From contig JABYQR010000047.1 in assembly GCA_022592445.1 (NCBI GenBank), forward strand, positions 1-64,000: 64,000 nt of DNA. Reading direction: 5' to 3'. Of this stretch, positions 15,580 through 27,308 are shown piece by piece. Numbering within the stretch: position 1 is the stretch's first letter; each line of letters starts with the position of its first letter. Made by a program: the position numbers and the translations under genes. The notes below the pieces were generated by a model. It was not told the origin of the DNA. It ran no database searches and worked only from the letters and a program-made list of their open reading frames with translations. The stretch comes from Cytidiella melzeri (lineage: Eukaryota; Basidiomycota; Agaricomycetes; Polyporales; Irpicaceae).

Positions 15580-16231
15580 TCAGTTTTGGCGGCGCTTTCG
15601 GCGGAGGTGGTGCCACTATCGATCTAGAGAGGAGACTAGGTATTACGTGAAACATTGATGAACAAAGTCGGCTCACAAGTCGGTCCACTGTGCACTTCCG
15701 CGCATCAGCTGGAGCAGTCTCTTTCTCTCTCTTTGCGTCAAACCACTCATTATTTGGATTTTGGCCGTTGGAACCATGAATAGCACAAGTTGCCGTACTT
15801 CTTTCACTACCGCCGGATAGTTTTCTTGTCGCACGAGTTCTGCAAACGGTATACCCATACGCAACGCTTTTCGCACGGATGCTGCCTCTTTGGGAGCGAG
15901 GGTTGATGGCCTTGTGCCACGAGCGTGTAGCTCCAATACGAAATTTGTAGGTTCTCCGCGGCGACGGCTGCAGAGAGCAAACTGAACACTGGTTGCATGC
16001 AGAATTGATTGTAGGGTCAACTCACATTGTTCTACTATCAAGCATACTCAGCACAGGCAGTGACATGGTGAGCTGCGTTGCGGCGCTGTCGTCAACATCG
16101 TTTCCGGAAGCAGCCACGGTTGAGGTGTACGACGGCACGTCCAAAGACACGACGGCTGAAGCGATGGGTACAGATAGGGCAGGACCAACGGTAGCAATTA
16201 ACATGAAAGCGACGGCGATGTGAGAGCGCAT
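15458..16231 (-). CDS. Possible secreted protein of unknown function
   Basis: Three exons fit: 16026-16231, 15677-15988, 15458-15623; 227 residues in frame. The start gives a signal peptide (MRSHIAVAFMLIATVGPALS). The middle is basic (ERKRLLQLMRG). The last exon holds a proline run (APPPPKAPPK) and GTASTDITN. The first intron would be only 37 bp, which is short for this window, and the second 53 bp. The GTASTD-type unit recurs just downstream (15448-15476 versus 15551-15579 in DNA). No family recognised. It could be a degraded gene, like its surroundings. Confidence 0.4.
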
Positions 16232-18809
16232 GATGAAGAATGAGGAAGACACAGGGTTCTAGGAAGGTATGGGACACTTGAATTGGTTCGAGTGTAGATG
16301 CAAAGTGGGCCGGGATAAACGTAAGATGAGCTATAGAATTTGTTCAGAAGGAGCTTGTGGAATCGCAGAGTGGGTATAATACGCACCAACCAGTGCTTTC
16401 TTGCGAAGGAAGGGGAACTCTCAGAGATGGGGAGACACAAGTGCGCCCAGAGCGGTATTCATGTGGTGAAACTTGAAACATCTCCCCCGACCTCCTATCT
16501 TTGTTTGCGTCACACCAAGCCGTTTCATAAAGCTGGGCGTAACGTACTCACCCTCCTATCATACACCGCACTAGGAAAGGAGTTGTGGTGGCTATCCTCC
16601 GTTTCATCCCGCTGCTAAGCTTACCTCATACTGTAATTGATCGCCCTTGTTGACTTGATTCGACCAGAACCGAGTGCGATGCGTATGCTCAGCAATACAT
16701 GCACTCGAAAGCAACGTACGAAGAGCTTTCGGAGGCAGCGATAGGTGCTCATTGTTGATGACAGGAGCCTTCGGGTTGCAGGGCGTACGGAAGTCCTTCA
16801 CCTCCTGCAAACTCGATTCACCTGAAGAACCCGGTCTCTCAACTACACCCTCTCCTCCCATTTCTCGTGTGCGCGGCTTAACTTCCTCTTCCTCCTCAGC
16901 AGTGAGACCTATCCTGCGCTCTTCAGGTTCTGCTTCATATCCTCACCCTTTCCCCTCGTCTTTTCCAGCTCAGCTCGCAGGCCCGCGACATCCTTCTGCA
17001 GCATTTGTAGCTTTTGCTTGCCGACTAGGTCCGCGTGCACTCTTTCCTCCTCCAGTTTCTCCAGCTTGCCAAGGGGTTCGCCATCCTGATTCGGCGAGCA
17101 AGAACGTCGCGCCAGGTGTGACAGGCACACGACGTACATGATGAGAGACAGTCGGGGAGGCGGCAACAGGGCAGTGTAGAAGTGCAGTGTTTCATATTCC
17201 AAACCGAGGGAGCGGGCCCGTTATGTCACATCGTGTCACACACTCTTCAATCTTTCCCTCACCTTGTTTGCATGACCATGTCCCCGCAACTCGATGGAGA
17301 GTTCAAGTTTTGTTCTCAAAAGGGCCGCACTCTACAAATCCCTTGTCGCCAGAATCATCCTACCGCCCGCGTGACTGCGTTCTCGATGGCCTCGCGAAGT
17401 CTTTCGATGTTGTTTACCTCCTCACTATTTCGCGACGGGCTCTGTGTTATTCTCTGTACATGCTTGTGCTACAAGAGCTCGACCGTCAACGGACGTCATA
17501 TCCCATTGCTCCAGCAACGGTTACGCGGAACCAAGTGATGGTGATGGTTTTGCCGACCTTGAGCTTGGAGGATGAAATAGTAAGCCTTGCAGCTCATATA
17601 CCCTCGTGTACAGTGTGCTAACGTGCTTCAAGGGGAGTACATTTAATACTCTAGGGCTTGATACAATTGTTATCAACCAGACAACCCTTCAGACGGCTGC
17701 CAAACACGGACTGAACCTTTGGCGGGAATCTCGCGCTCGCCAACCGTGATACTGCTCTCTCCCGAGCAGCGTGTCTCTGGTGGCTTTAGTTGTATCTCAT
17801 GCGAATATACGCGAAGGATAGAACCTTGCTTTCAGACGATGCTCGGGCTAGACATCCTGAAATCCAACAATTGCCATCAGCGTGGCCTACCCGAACTCCA
17901 AGCAAAGTCTCTCGCCAACTGACTAAGATGATCCGCTATTGAGTGAGCAAGGTTCGATAGAAGCGGCTGTTGATGACCACGACACGCCACAGTGTTTCAA
18001 AAGTCGGGATGAGGAAATCGAGGGGGTTGGCGATGTCGGGGACCCAGGCATGAAGGTACGTGTTCATGGCGGGGAGAAGGTGTGAAGGAAGGTCATATTG
18101 AGTCCTTGGTAACTTCCATAGCTTGCTGATGCCGTGCGCTACAAGCACAATACCGCGCCCATCAAGTTGCGAAGAGGGAACTTGAAAAAGGGTGTTTAGG
18201 ACGACCTTCAGAAACTACGTGCTGGATGAAGAGGTCGAATCCAAGAGGTGCGGAAAGGGAGCACCCTCAGTGGTAGACGCCGCGAACGCTCGCCAATCGC
18301 CCTTTGAAGTTGCGGGGCCAACAGCGCGTGACGTTCAGAACTCGACATACCGATGCGACCCTACTAGCAACGGTAGCAGCTGCTTCGAGTGCCAAAGTGT
18401 GGCTCGCCCAGGAGGTGCTTGCTGTGTGTGCATCTCAAGCTCGTTGAACGTCGCGAGCGCACTTGAAAATGTGGGGAACGAGTCAACGCCGAGGATGAAC
18501 AGGGCGGGGAGTGTCGAGAGTGTCGAGAGTGTGCGGAGTGCGACTTGACTATGTATGAGCGGCGCGGAGGAGATCCGGATAACGCGAGATAGTCAGCTTC
18601 TTTATCTCGTTTAGTTTCACGAAGTAGGAAAGCGAACCCTCCACAGAATACTTTTCTATATTTCAGCTGCTAAGGATCGAATTCATCACGTGGGGAGGCA
18701 GCGAAAATGGCAGCGAGTCAAGGTCGCAAAGCAGGAAAAAAACCCTCGATTGCACGCGAAGAGTATATACCAAGATGTAAAGTAAAAGATTTCCGCACAG
18801 CGGCCAGGG
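16232..18809. other. Degenerate gene-poor block
   Basis: Several minus-strand fragments look protein-like but cannot be joined. Around 16980-17110 there is a Lys/Glu-rich coiled-coil stretch (KLEKLEEERVHADLVGK). Around 16640-16860 there is KDFRTPCNPKAP and LPPKALRTLL followed by EHTHRTRFW. Around 17936-18148 there is LPAMNTYLHAWVPDIANP and FETLWRVVV, a wording seen in some fungal P450s, but no heme-binding Cys motif is nearby. Stops and frame changes separate these. I read this as old gene remains, possibly with some real exons that I could not resolve. Confidence 0.35.
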
Positions 18810-21800
18810 TCATTGGAAATATAACTGCTGTACTTCCCCTTGCGAGAACGGCAAATTACACGCAGGGCACTTGCGTTGTCTACTGGATATTCGTTCGTTG
18901 ACACAGTTCTTGCAGAACGCTGGATAGTGTATGATCAGCAAGGGTAAACTCTACAGCCAGCAAAGATACGTACAGTGCATGCATTTCGTGATGACTGTGT
19001 TACGCATATTCATCTTGCACGTTGAACATTTCAAGAGACTCTGTGAACGTGAGTTTGGAGTGAGCAATCAAGTCATTTTTCCATGGCACACGAGGCGGCC
19101 AACTGACCATGCATTTGTCAACTTCACTCTGCAGCTGCGCCTCCCGCGCAGTACCACTGATGCTCTGATTAGCCACGTTACTCTTGAGCTTTGCTGTTTG
19201 ACGTTCTGCTTCCTTGAGTTTCTTGCTCAAGCTCTCCTCCAGTTTCACGAGAGCAGAGCGTTTGCGATTCAGTTCCGACAGTACTTCTTGCACGGGCAAC
19301 TTCATCTACGTGAGAATGAGACAAGTGACCACGTAACCCAAAGTAGAACAAAACCCACCTCCTCCGCTTGTCTCCTGGCAGCCTCCACCCGTTCAGTGAG
19401 CATCCTGCGGTGGCCATCAATTTCCAAAATCTTGTTCTGCTGCATCATTTTAGCTTCCCGAAGCGCGGCGAGCTCGGTCTCCATCTGCTTCTGCATAACA
19501 ATGAGAACGGCACCAAGGCCCATCATAGTTATGACGCACTGCAAGGTTGGAAGAGTTCTTCTCTTGAGCTTGTAGCCTCTCAAGGGCCTGAGCTTGTTTA
19601 TCCATGTTGCGGGCGAGAGTCTTCTTCTCCAACTCGAGAGCTTCCTTATTGCGCACAATGGTGTAGAATTTGTTGTCTGACTTGGCTTTCTGATGAATGG
19701 TATCTATCGGCATGAGCGGATACACCACGCAAACTCGTAAACTTACCTCAATGGCACTCTTGTTCAGGCGCTCCTCCATGCCTGAGAGATCAAAGACTTT
19801 GCTTTTCGCTTGCTTGTCCAGCGCCTCCCACGCAGCTGACAATTTCTCGATCTCAGTGTATAGCGATAGCTCAGACTTGCAAATGATGCGTGAGCACGTA
19901 GAGAAGCAAATAGAACATATAACCTACCTGCTCGCGTTGTTGATCTTGAAGGCGGAGCTTCTGGATTTCATCCTCCTTCGCGTGAAGCTGGTTTGCCAAC
20001 GCTTGGACATCGAGGGATTGTTTCGAAAGCGATTCCCCGAACACAGCTTGGTAACGCTGAAGCTGTTTTGTCACATCTGCCAATCTGCGCTTGATATCGA
20101 CATCGTGTGGAATGGCGGCGGCATCTGCGCGCTGGTTTGCTACACTGTCCTGATTTTGTCGGTATTAAGATGCTGAAGAAATGATTTCACGTACGCTAGT
20201 CGATTCTTCAAGTCAATTACGTAGGAGCGTTCCTCGTCGTCACAGCTGAACAGAAATTTAAGCAATTCCTCATCGCCAGCCTCAGCAGCTAAACGAGCTC
20301 GAAGCCGATTGACTTCTAGTACCAATGTCTTGATTCGTTCCTGCATAGTTATTAGACATAGACTCATGGCTACTTGCGCTTAAGAAGACTTACTGAACGA
20401 GTCTCTGCAAGAGTCTTGTATTCCTGGAGAGATTGCAGCTTCACGGTGCTCTTCTGCTTATACTCGCTGAGTTCGCTCCAATACTGATCACGCTGCTCGC
20501 GAATACGAGTAATGTCCTTGTCTCTGTTCGCAATCTGCGTACGAAGTTCTTCGCCCTTCTTCTCATTGAGCAACTTCATCACAATCAGCTTAGCACCAAA
20601 AGACGAATAATGGATACAACATACGTTAAGACTCGTCTCAAGATCTACCCTTGACCTCCTCAGGAGGTTAATCTCCCCGACCAGAGTGGTGATCCGAAGG
20701 TCGCGTTCCTTGATCGTCTGCTCCATGGCGGACGCATGTTGTCGGAGATGCGCAAAGAGAACATGAGACCTCACAAGTTTCTCGGACGCGACTTTTTGCT
20801 TTAATCTTGACGTTAGTATAAAGGCAGGGTCGGTAATGAAAGGCGCACCTTGAGTTGAAGCTGGAGGTCCGTGACTTCCTGCTCCAACCGAGCATTGTCT
20901 TGCAATATATGTCTCATTGTCTGACTCATGTCGACGGAGCCATCATCAGATTTGTCTACGCTGGTGACTGCATGACCGTTGACTATCGGAGACTTGGGAC
21001 TGCGAGGCTGAAATGTCGCTCAATCAATTACTGCGTCAGAGATAGAATTCAGTGAGCGCGTACCGAGGACGCAGACGAAACCTTATCCTCAGAGACTTCT
21101 GGCTCGACCTTAGTCTCTTGAGCCTGGATTTGAGGGGCGACACCTGAATGAGAAGCGTGGTGAATATCCGGGTTCAACGATGCTGCCGCTGTACTCTGAA
21201 GGCGATCTAGCCGCTTCTCAGTGGCGATGAGTTGTTCGTGATATTGCTCCTTTTCTGCATCAGAGTCGCGCAGCTTTGCGTTCAGTAAGGAAACCTCCGA
21301 ACGCAATGTAGAACACTGCATACCATTCAGAATATACACTCATGACCATGTGAAGTACATACCTTTGCTTGAGCCATATGGTATTGCCTAAATGCTTCGT
21401 CCTGCAACAACAACACATCCTTCTTCCCACCCAAGCGTACGAACGACGAGACTAACCGTTCGGTGGCGTACATCTTGTTCCGTAAACCTTCGACGTAATG
21501 TGGGTCTGGATCATCACTGACATGACTTGTCAAGTCGTATATGTCTCGGGAAGGATGTCAGTCAGACGAAAGATGAACCAAGAACAATTTATACCTTTGG
21601 TCGAAACATCCACGGGCCCAAGGTCGTCGGGCTTCACCAGTGATCGGATAGTCGAGATAAGCTGCAACAAACAAGTAAGCTCAGCCCAGTGCTCTCTTCT
21701 TCTAGTCTTTACCTGCGTCCAACACGCCTCCAACGCCGCCAAACCAGCTTCACAAGTATTCCGCCTCCGTTCGAGGTCTGCAATCTTGGCCAAGTTGCGG

Positions 21801-22057
21801 TCATTCTCTCTCGAATAATGCCTCATCTGCCTGTAGATAGCGTCCTTCCTGAACAACTGCGGACTTCTTCAACGACGATGTCTACCAGTGCAGGTGCGTA
21901 AACGACTATTCACCTCAAGACTATCGCCATCCCTCAGCTCAGCAGACTCGGATACACCGTTCACTGGCACAGGAGAGTCGCGATTGTCCGAGACTGCTCT
22001 CTTCTTTGACTGCAAGACGTCTGAATCCTCAGTTCTCGGTCTCTTTCTGGACTCCAT
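18810..22057 (-). CDS. BRE1: E3 ubiquitin ligase BRE1 (histone H2B)
   Basis: Sixteen exons: 21914-22057, 21713-21856, 21595-21661, 21363-21544, 21064-21315, 20849-21007, 20625-20798, 20394-20573, 20195-20340, 19928-20144, 19747-19875, 19540-19689, 19359-19490, 19108-19305, 18974-19040, 18810-18919; 816 residues. The N-terminus MESRKRPR is nuclear-signal-like. Most of the protein is coiled coil. The last 59 residues form the RING: CSTC, ITKCMHSFCKNC, RKCPACNLPF, ending QLYFQ, the conserved Bre1/RNF20 end. Bre1 works with Rad6 to monoubiquitinate H2B, which promotes H3K4 and H3K79 methylation (family knowledge). All joins keep frame. DUO1 lies just upstream on the same strand, 342 bp away. Confidence 0.95.
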
Positions 22058-22399
22058 CGACAGGAATAAATGAGGAGGAATAAGTTATGAGGCAAGAGAG
22101 AGAGAGCTGGTTACAGCGAGTGGTCAAGAAATCGAACTCCGACTACTACTCCGTCTCATTCTTCTTGTAGGCGCTTGCTCGGACGCGTCTGTGGCGGGGG
22201 CCTCAACCTTTCTCACTTCTTTCTCCATTCGCCTTTGACCGTGGACAGCCAACGGAGCTGCGATAGCGATGTTGTGTCACAATGCATATGGCTGCGGCCT
22301 CGCTTCGCCATTTGGGCAAAGTATGTACAATGCAGGATTGCTTGGCGGGTCGCTCGCACGGCGAAGGAGGAGAGGAACTTGAATATGAGACTCACCCCG
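22058..22399. other. Intergenic between DUO1 and BRE1
   Basis: 342 bp holding the BRE1 promoter and DUO1 3' end. Short GA-rich run at about 22095-22110. Nothing else seen. Confidence 0.5.
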
Positions 22400-23504
22400 T
22401 CACTTTCTCGCCGTACTTGCTCTTGAGCTACCTCTTGTGGATGCCGTTGAACCTGGTCTTCTGGTAGGTATCCCAGAAGAACCTCCGGGAGGTGTGCTGC
22501 GAGATGTGGTAGACGCTAACAAAGAATCCATGCATGTCCATACGGTCTGTAGCTTGGATGGAGGTGAGACTCACCACCTCGTGAACTTGTCATGCTACCT
22601 CTCGTGCCCCTCATTGAAGCCCTCGTTCCTCGCACCCCACGCACGCCGCTCCCTCTGCTGCCTGACCTTGCACTCTCTTGCCTCTCTCTTTCCAATCGCT
22701 CTTGTTCTGCCTTTAATCTGCGTTCTTCCTCTTCGCGCTCTAGGCGTTCTCGCTCCTGCTGTGCAGCTAAGGCCCGCTGTTCCTCTTCTCTCCGTATGCG
22801 TTCAGTCTCTTCTCGAATCTCACGCTCAAGCCGCTCCTCGTCCTACCGAAAGTATGAATGAACGTTTCGATTAGCAATCTAGTAGCGGAACCACTTACAG
22901 CTTCTGCCCCTTCCCACCGTTCGTCCAAGATCAACCTAGTCACAACCTCTGATTTACATAGTATGGCGACATATTTGTCCAGCAGAGCGTTCGTGTGCGC
23001 GAGTTTATCTGCGACGCGCTGGGTAGGATGGATTGTTTCCGCAAATTAGCACATGAGGTAGCGGAAATATATACTCACGTCTGTATTTGACTTTACTTCC
23101 CTCAACATGTCCTTATATGCCTCAAGGGCCGAATTCATCTTCTTGAGAGTATGAAGGTCGGCTTGCAACTTCTCTTCTCTAGACTTTGTCGCCGTTCTTT
23201 GTGCTTTCTCGATGTCTTCCGGTCTCATCGTCTCGTCCAGTCCGCCTTCGACAAGCTCTTCCACCTCGTCATCCTCCACAACGGCAGATTCGTCTGCCTC
23301 TATTGGCGATGGTGGTTGTGCAAAGAGACTGAATTTACGCCGCGGTGGATGTAACGGTCGATCGTGGAGTGAGAGCTCAGACAATGAGAGATCATCTCCG
23401 CCATGTCCAGTACGAGATGAGCTTGCGCTTAGAAGAGACTCCGAAAGTAGACGAGAGCCACTGTCGGACAAGTGGAAATTGGATGAAACGTCTTGTGAAG
23501 ACAT
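22400..23504 (-). CDS. DUO1: DASH/Dam1 complex subunit DUO1
   Basis: Four exons: 23079-23504, 22899-23018, 22575-22842, 22400-22515; 309 residues. The Duo1 domain spans about 105-180: EEKLQADLHTLKKMNSALEAYKD, then VKSNTD, then LLDKYVAIL and ILDERWEGAEADE. A strongly charged helix (DEERLEREIREETERMRRE) follows. The tail is Ser/Arg/Gly-rich (TTSRSTPPGGSSGIPTRRPG). DUO1 is one of ten subunits of the fungal-specific ring that couples kinetochores to microtubules (family knowledge). The basic tail is expected to contact microtubules. Frames fit at every junction. Confidence 0.9.
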
Positions 23505-23730
23505 TCGCCAGGTAGTAGGCTGTCTACTGCTGCAACTGAAAGGCGAACCTGTGAGCGCTACTGAGCAAAGTATATATCAAGCGCCCGCACGTCGCAGCTG
23601 TAGAATATCCGGGGTCATTATTAGTAATTATAATGATGCTGAGCTTAGTAGACAACTCCTAGTGGGACGCGACCGCACAAACGTATCACACAGAATTACT
23701 CTATGAAAGACGTATGTATGCGAGGACATT

Positions 23731-25280
23731 TCATGCTTGTAGCGGTTGAGTGATTGATTCACCGTCAATGATTTGAAGAACCATCCTTTGCGAGTCCAGC
23801 CTATACTCCTCAGCATCCACTACCAAGCTCGCATTAAGAGCCCTCTCCATCGGCCTCGCAGCGCAATCAGCTGCGGCTTGTACGTTGACCTCAATACGAT
23901 GTACTGGTAAGCGCAAGTGCAGAGGGGAGAGCGGACCCGGGGTGATCGTACGAACTGCATACGCCGCCAGTGGTCCACCAACTTTCAGCTGCATTTTCTC
24001 CAAGACCGCAAGCGTGGCGGATATTGTAGAATATATCCCCTAAAATAGTGCAACTGTCAGCATAGATGATACCAGGATGATTGTGGACGCACAATCATTT
24101 GTATGAGCGCTGCATCCGTGAGATAGGTCGAAACCGTGTTGGCCAGTCTAGTGCTACCTAACGTGCCAAATACAGTATCGGTATGGCCTTTTTGAGGATG
24201 CGTACTCACCCGGAGAGCACAATAGAAGCATCCCGGGACGAGAAACAACGTGAAGATCCTCTCCGAGAGTGTCCGGGTATGTCCTTGCGTAAGATAAGTC
24301 CCGATGACACGCTTATGTTCCCTGTTCCGGCAAGTCAGCGTCATTATAACTCGTCGAGGGCAGATGCTGAACAACGCACCATGCTTTGTAACCAACAACG
24401 GACGTCGCCCAGACGTTCACTACCCAGGTCGCGCAACTGCCAAAGTTCCAGCGATACCACCAAATAGAGATTGGCTTTGAGTTGTCAACACAAAACAGGA
24501 CCCTATTGTATCATATCCTGCCGAGACTGACAACAGTAAAGCCTGAGTTCGTGATTGAGGTTGTTGGGATGAGTGAGTACTCACCAAGAGCAACAAGGAA
24601 CAATAGAAGAGAAGTATATCGTATTATACGGCTATCCCCCCATATTGTACATACCCTCAATAGTACAGCCACGTCACTCAATGCGATCTATGTCCAGAAT
24701 TGAGCGAACAACACCGCACTGAGCGGCAATCGAACGTACGTTGACCGCTAGCATCGCCGTCAGTGGAAAGGTCGGTGGTAAGCTTAGTTTGGCTGACCGT
24801 GCCAGAACGTCCGGGTCGCCCAGCGATGGCACACATGTAGTCGCCCCACCATTCAACGCATACTGCAGACAGCTCACGAGGGCCTGTTCCGCAGATGAGG
24901 GAGTTTTATCCAACCAATGCAGCACTACTGCCCAGTGTGCGGTGGCCATGATATGCATGATCACGCAAGTGGCAATAACAAAGGCTCGCCGCTTGCTATG
25001 TGGAGCTGCTCGGCTGGCTGACGGATTCAGCGCGCTGTTCGGTGCCAGAATAGGTGACTCACATCCATAGGGCGGATGAAACAATGATAAGAAGGGTGAA
25101 GGCTCCTAAAATAAGACAGAGAGTTTGGTTTGAGTAGGCCATACATGTCTAGCAAAGACACTTACCCCAGAGCGTTGTATCAACAACAAGTGGACCTCGG
25201 ATGGCCGTGTTTAAGCGACGTATGGCCAGGGCATCTTGTAGGGCTTCGTCGAAAAGGAACTTTTGGGAGTGATTTGACAT
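23731..25280 (-). CDS. Fungal multi-span membrane protein, uncharacterised
   Basis: Seven exons fit: 25166-25280, 25063-25105, 24740-25013, 24585-24687, 24380-24419, 24093-24321, 23731-24039; 370 residues. Hydrophobic segments occur near FTLLIIVSSALW, VIATCVIMHIMAT, PLTAMLAVNIALSDVAVLLRV, LLLFLVALVNVWATSVV, FTLFLVPGCFYCAL and IGIYSTISATLAVL, so about six or seven spans. The LSDxxVLxRVxxIW and NVWATSVVGYKAW wordings recur in a large Agaricomycete family of receptor-like membrane proteins without known ligand (recalled, not searched). The intron at 24420-24584 (165 bp) is unusually long for this window. The C-terminal 80 residues are hydrophilic. The start at 25280 was chosen over an upstream ATG at 25364. 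Confidence 0.6.
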
Positions 25281-26280
25281 ACTCGCCGCCAAGAATTTAT
25301 ACGGAGAGGAAAAAATAACTTCGGAGGCGAGGATACGTTGTCCCTTATCTATTTCAGCAAACATGAACGTTTGAACCCACGCCCGGTACTTCAGGCAGTG
25401 TTAGTTGGCATAGATGGCTGCTCAGGCTAAGGCGGGACGTTGGAAATAGTTGGACCATCTACCATGGTTTCTACAGGTGACTGATCTCGTCAGAGTTCCA
25501 TCTCGATTCGCAGTTACCCTCCACCAGAAATAGCGCATTACGGACATTGGGTAGGAAGAGGAGACTTGAACAGTTCCACGCGGAATCATCAGCGTAGCTG
25601 TGGCAAACGAGCACTGATTGTGGAATCATAGTAAATAGCTGTTCGCAAAGGACGACGCGTGAATCATCTCACCTGCAACCCAGAGCTCTAGCTACTGAGG
25701 CATGGAAACTAGAATATTGGCTTGCTGTGCAGTCAGTCTCCATCCGGCGTCATAGCTGTGCAGCTACGTATACTTGGGAACGTTACTCTATCATGGCACA
25801 CGTACGAGTCTGAGCAATCACCATTGAACTCAATGCATTGTCCGCTTGTTTCATACAATGAGTGTAGGGAGTTTCTGGATTGGAGAAGCTGCATACTATC
25901 CACCTTATTTATCCCAGTCACCTAGGTTGTTATCGGCTCGGAGGGACATTTTAATCCTGGGACATATATTTCATGGACGCCTCATACCGTCATGGTGACT
26001 TGAGATTGTGGCTGTTAGGATGGGTAGTACTAGAGTGGTGGTGAGTGCGTTATAATTACTAACTTGAAGTATGTGCCATCGTGTAACAGCATTGTTTGGT
26101 CCTGTTTGGGCTGAACGGGCCGAGAATATGTGGCAGTGCACCGCCGCTTTGGGTTGCACTGAGCCCGAGGCTCTTCAGCCGTCCGCAGCTCCCAGCCGCA
26201 GCTTGCCTCCGCTCACTTACAGTATAAGTAACCCATCCAGTCCCGGAGTACTCTCGCTTACCTCTCCTCCCCACAACGAT
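25281..26280. other. Intergenic between divergent genes
   Basis: 1.0 kb between the multi-span membrane gene (-) and the BRI3-like gene (+), carrying both promoters. Reading frames here (for example 25722-25925) have no family signal. No repeat seen. Confidence 0.5.
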
Positions 26281-26879
26281 ATGGTTAGTACCCCTTGCTT
26301 TCTGATGTTTTGCCTGTGCTCAAGCATCTTGTTTTATTCAGATCTACTCAAATGACCAGCCACCAGCCTACGAGGCTGCAATGATGACCCAGGCTCATAG
26401 TGAGTATCAAGCTCACTCATCAATGACATGTGTAGTTAATCAGCTTGTAGCGCACGGCCCTTACGTGCCTGCAGGCTCAACAGATGCCAAGGTCGTTAAG
26501 GTTCCACCACAGCAGCCTCAGGCCTTCTCACCTCCCATGGGCGCATCACCGTTTCATGGTCCAAGCATGCCGCCCACGACCGTTTACAACTACAGACATC
26601 CGCAATCAGGGGAAATAATCAGCTCGTTGCTACCCCCAGATCACCCTCAGATGATTTGTCTTCAGCAGGGGCATATACCACACTCCAAGTTTGGGATACT
26701 AGGTGCGTCCGCTCGTTGCGCTGCGCCATGGGCGACTCTGGTGCTGACTACGCATCTGTCTTGTAGGTATCGTCGCTGCTGTCTTCTGGTTTCCGTTGGG
26801 AGTTGGCCTTTGTCTACTTGACAGGCGGGTACAGTGCACACGCTGCGGACACGTAATTGAAGAAGGCATGTGCGGTTGA
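26281..26879 (+). CDS. Small BRI3-like membrane protein
   Basis: Four exons: 26281-26283 (ATG only), 26342-26399, 26451-26702, 26767-26879; 141 residues. The start MIYSNDQPPAYEAA carries a PPAY motif of the kind bound by WW domains. The core is YRHPQSGEIISSLLPPDHPQMICLQQGH, then one hydrophobic stretch (ILGIVAAVFWFPLGVGLCLL) and a Cys-rich end (CTRCGHVIEEGMC). This order resembles animal brain protein I3 and its fungal relatives, tied to endolysosomal membranes in animals; the role in fungi is not known to me. The coding part of exon 1 is just the start codon. Confidence 0.7.
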
Positions 26880-27089
26880 ATAGTGTCTATCCCTCGTCAA
26901 CTTCCCTCTCCCATTATGCGATATGGACAGCTGCTTGAGCTTGGTTCATTACATACGTTATCCGTTTTCCGCACCTTCCTTCCCTCATGATAGTCACATT
27001 CTTCTGTATTTTGCAATGTATCCAGGCTTCACTGCAATCATCTGTCCTTACACTTGATGTCACCCGCATTCGCTCGCTATTCACGGCGT
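26880..27089. other. Short intergenic stretch before the MITE
   Basis: 3' flank of the BRI3-like gene. Nothing else seen. Confidence 0.5.
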
Positions 27090-27092
27090 CTA

Positions 27093-27254
27093 GGCCTGAT
27101 CGGCTGCGCATTATGTAGTCGCATTATGGAATAATCCCCCGCCAAATAAAATAATCCAGCGCTTAATTCGACTTATTTCCACAGCGACTTATTTCCTAAT
27201 TATTGGCGGGGGATTATTTATAAGTCGACTACATAATGCGGCGCCGATCAGGCC
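27093..27254. mobile_element. MITE-like foldback element
   Basis: A 162-bp element begins GGCCTGATCGGC and ends with the inverse, GCCGATCAGGCC. The inverted repeats continue for about 45-50 bp each (sharing GCATTATGTAGTCG and AATAATCCCCCGCC) with few mismatches. The element is flanked by CTA at 27090-27092 and again at 27255-27257, fitting a 2-3 bp target duplication (TA or CTA). No coding capacity. It sits 52 bp before the start codon of the tyrosyl-tRNA synthetase gene. Confidence 0.8.
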
Positions 27255-27308
27255 CTAAATAAGTTATCGAAGCTTGGTCTCTTCTACTGCTACAGCCAGG
27301 TGGTGGGT

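Noticed and set aside
17187..17621. 144-codon plus-strand frame
   Set aside because: Long but without domain features. It overlaps a region with fragments on the other strand, and I could not support either strand.
18931..19575. 214-codon plus-strand frame
   Set aside because: It is antisense to the well-supported BRE1 coiled-coil exons and RING region.
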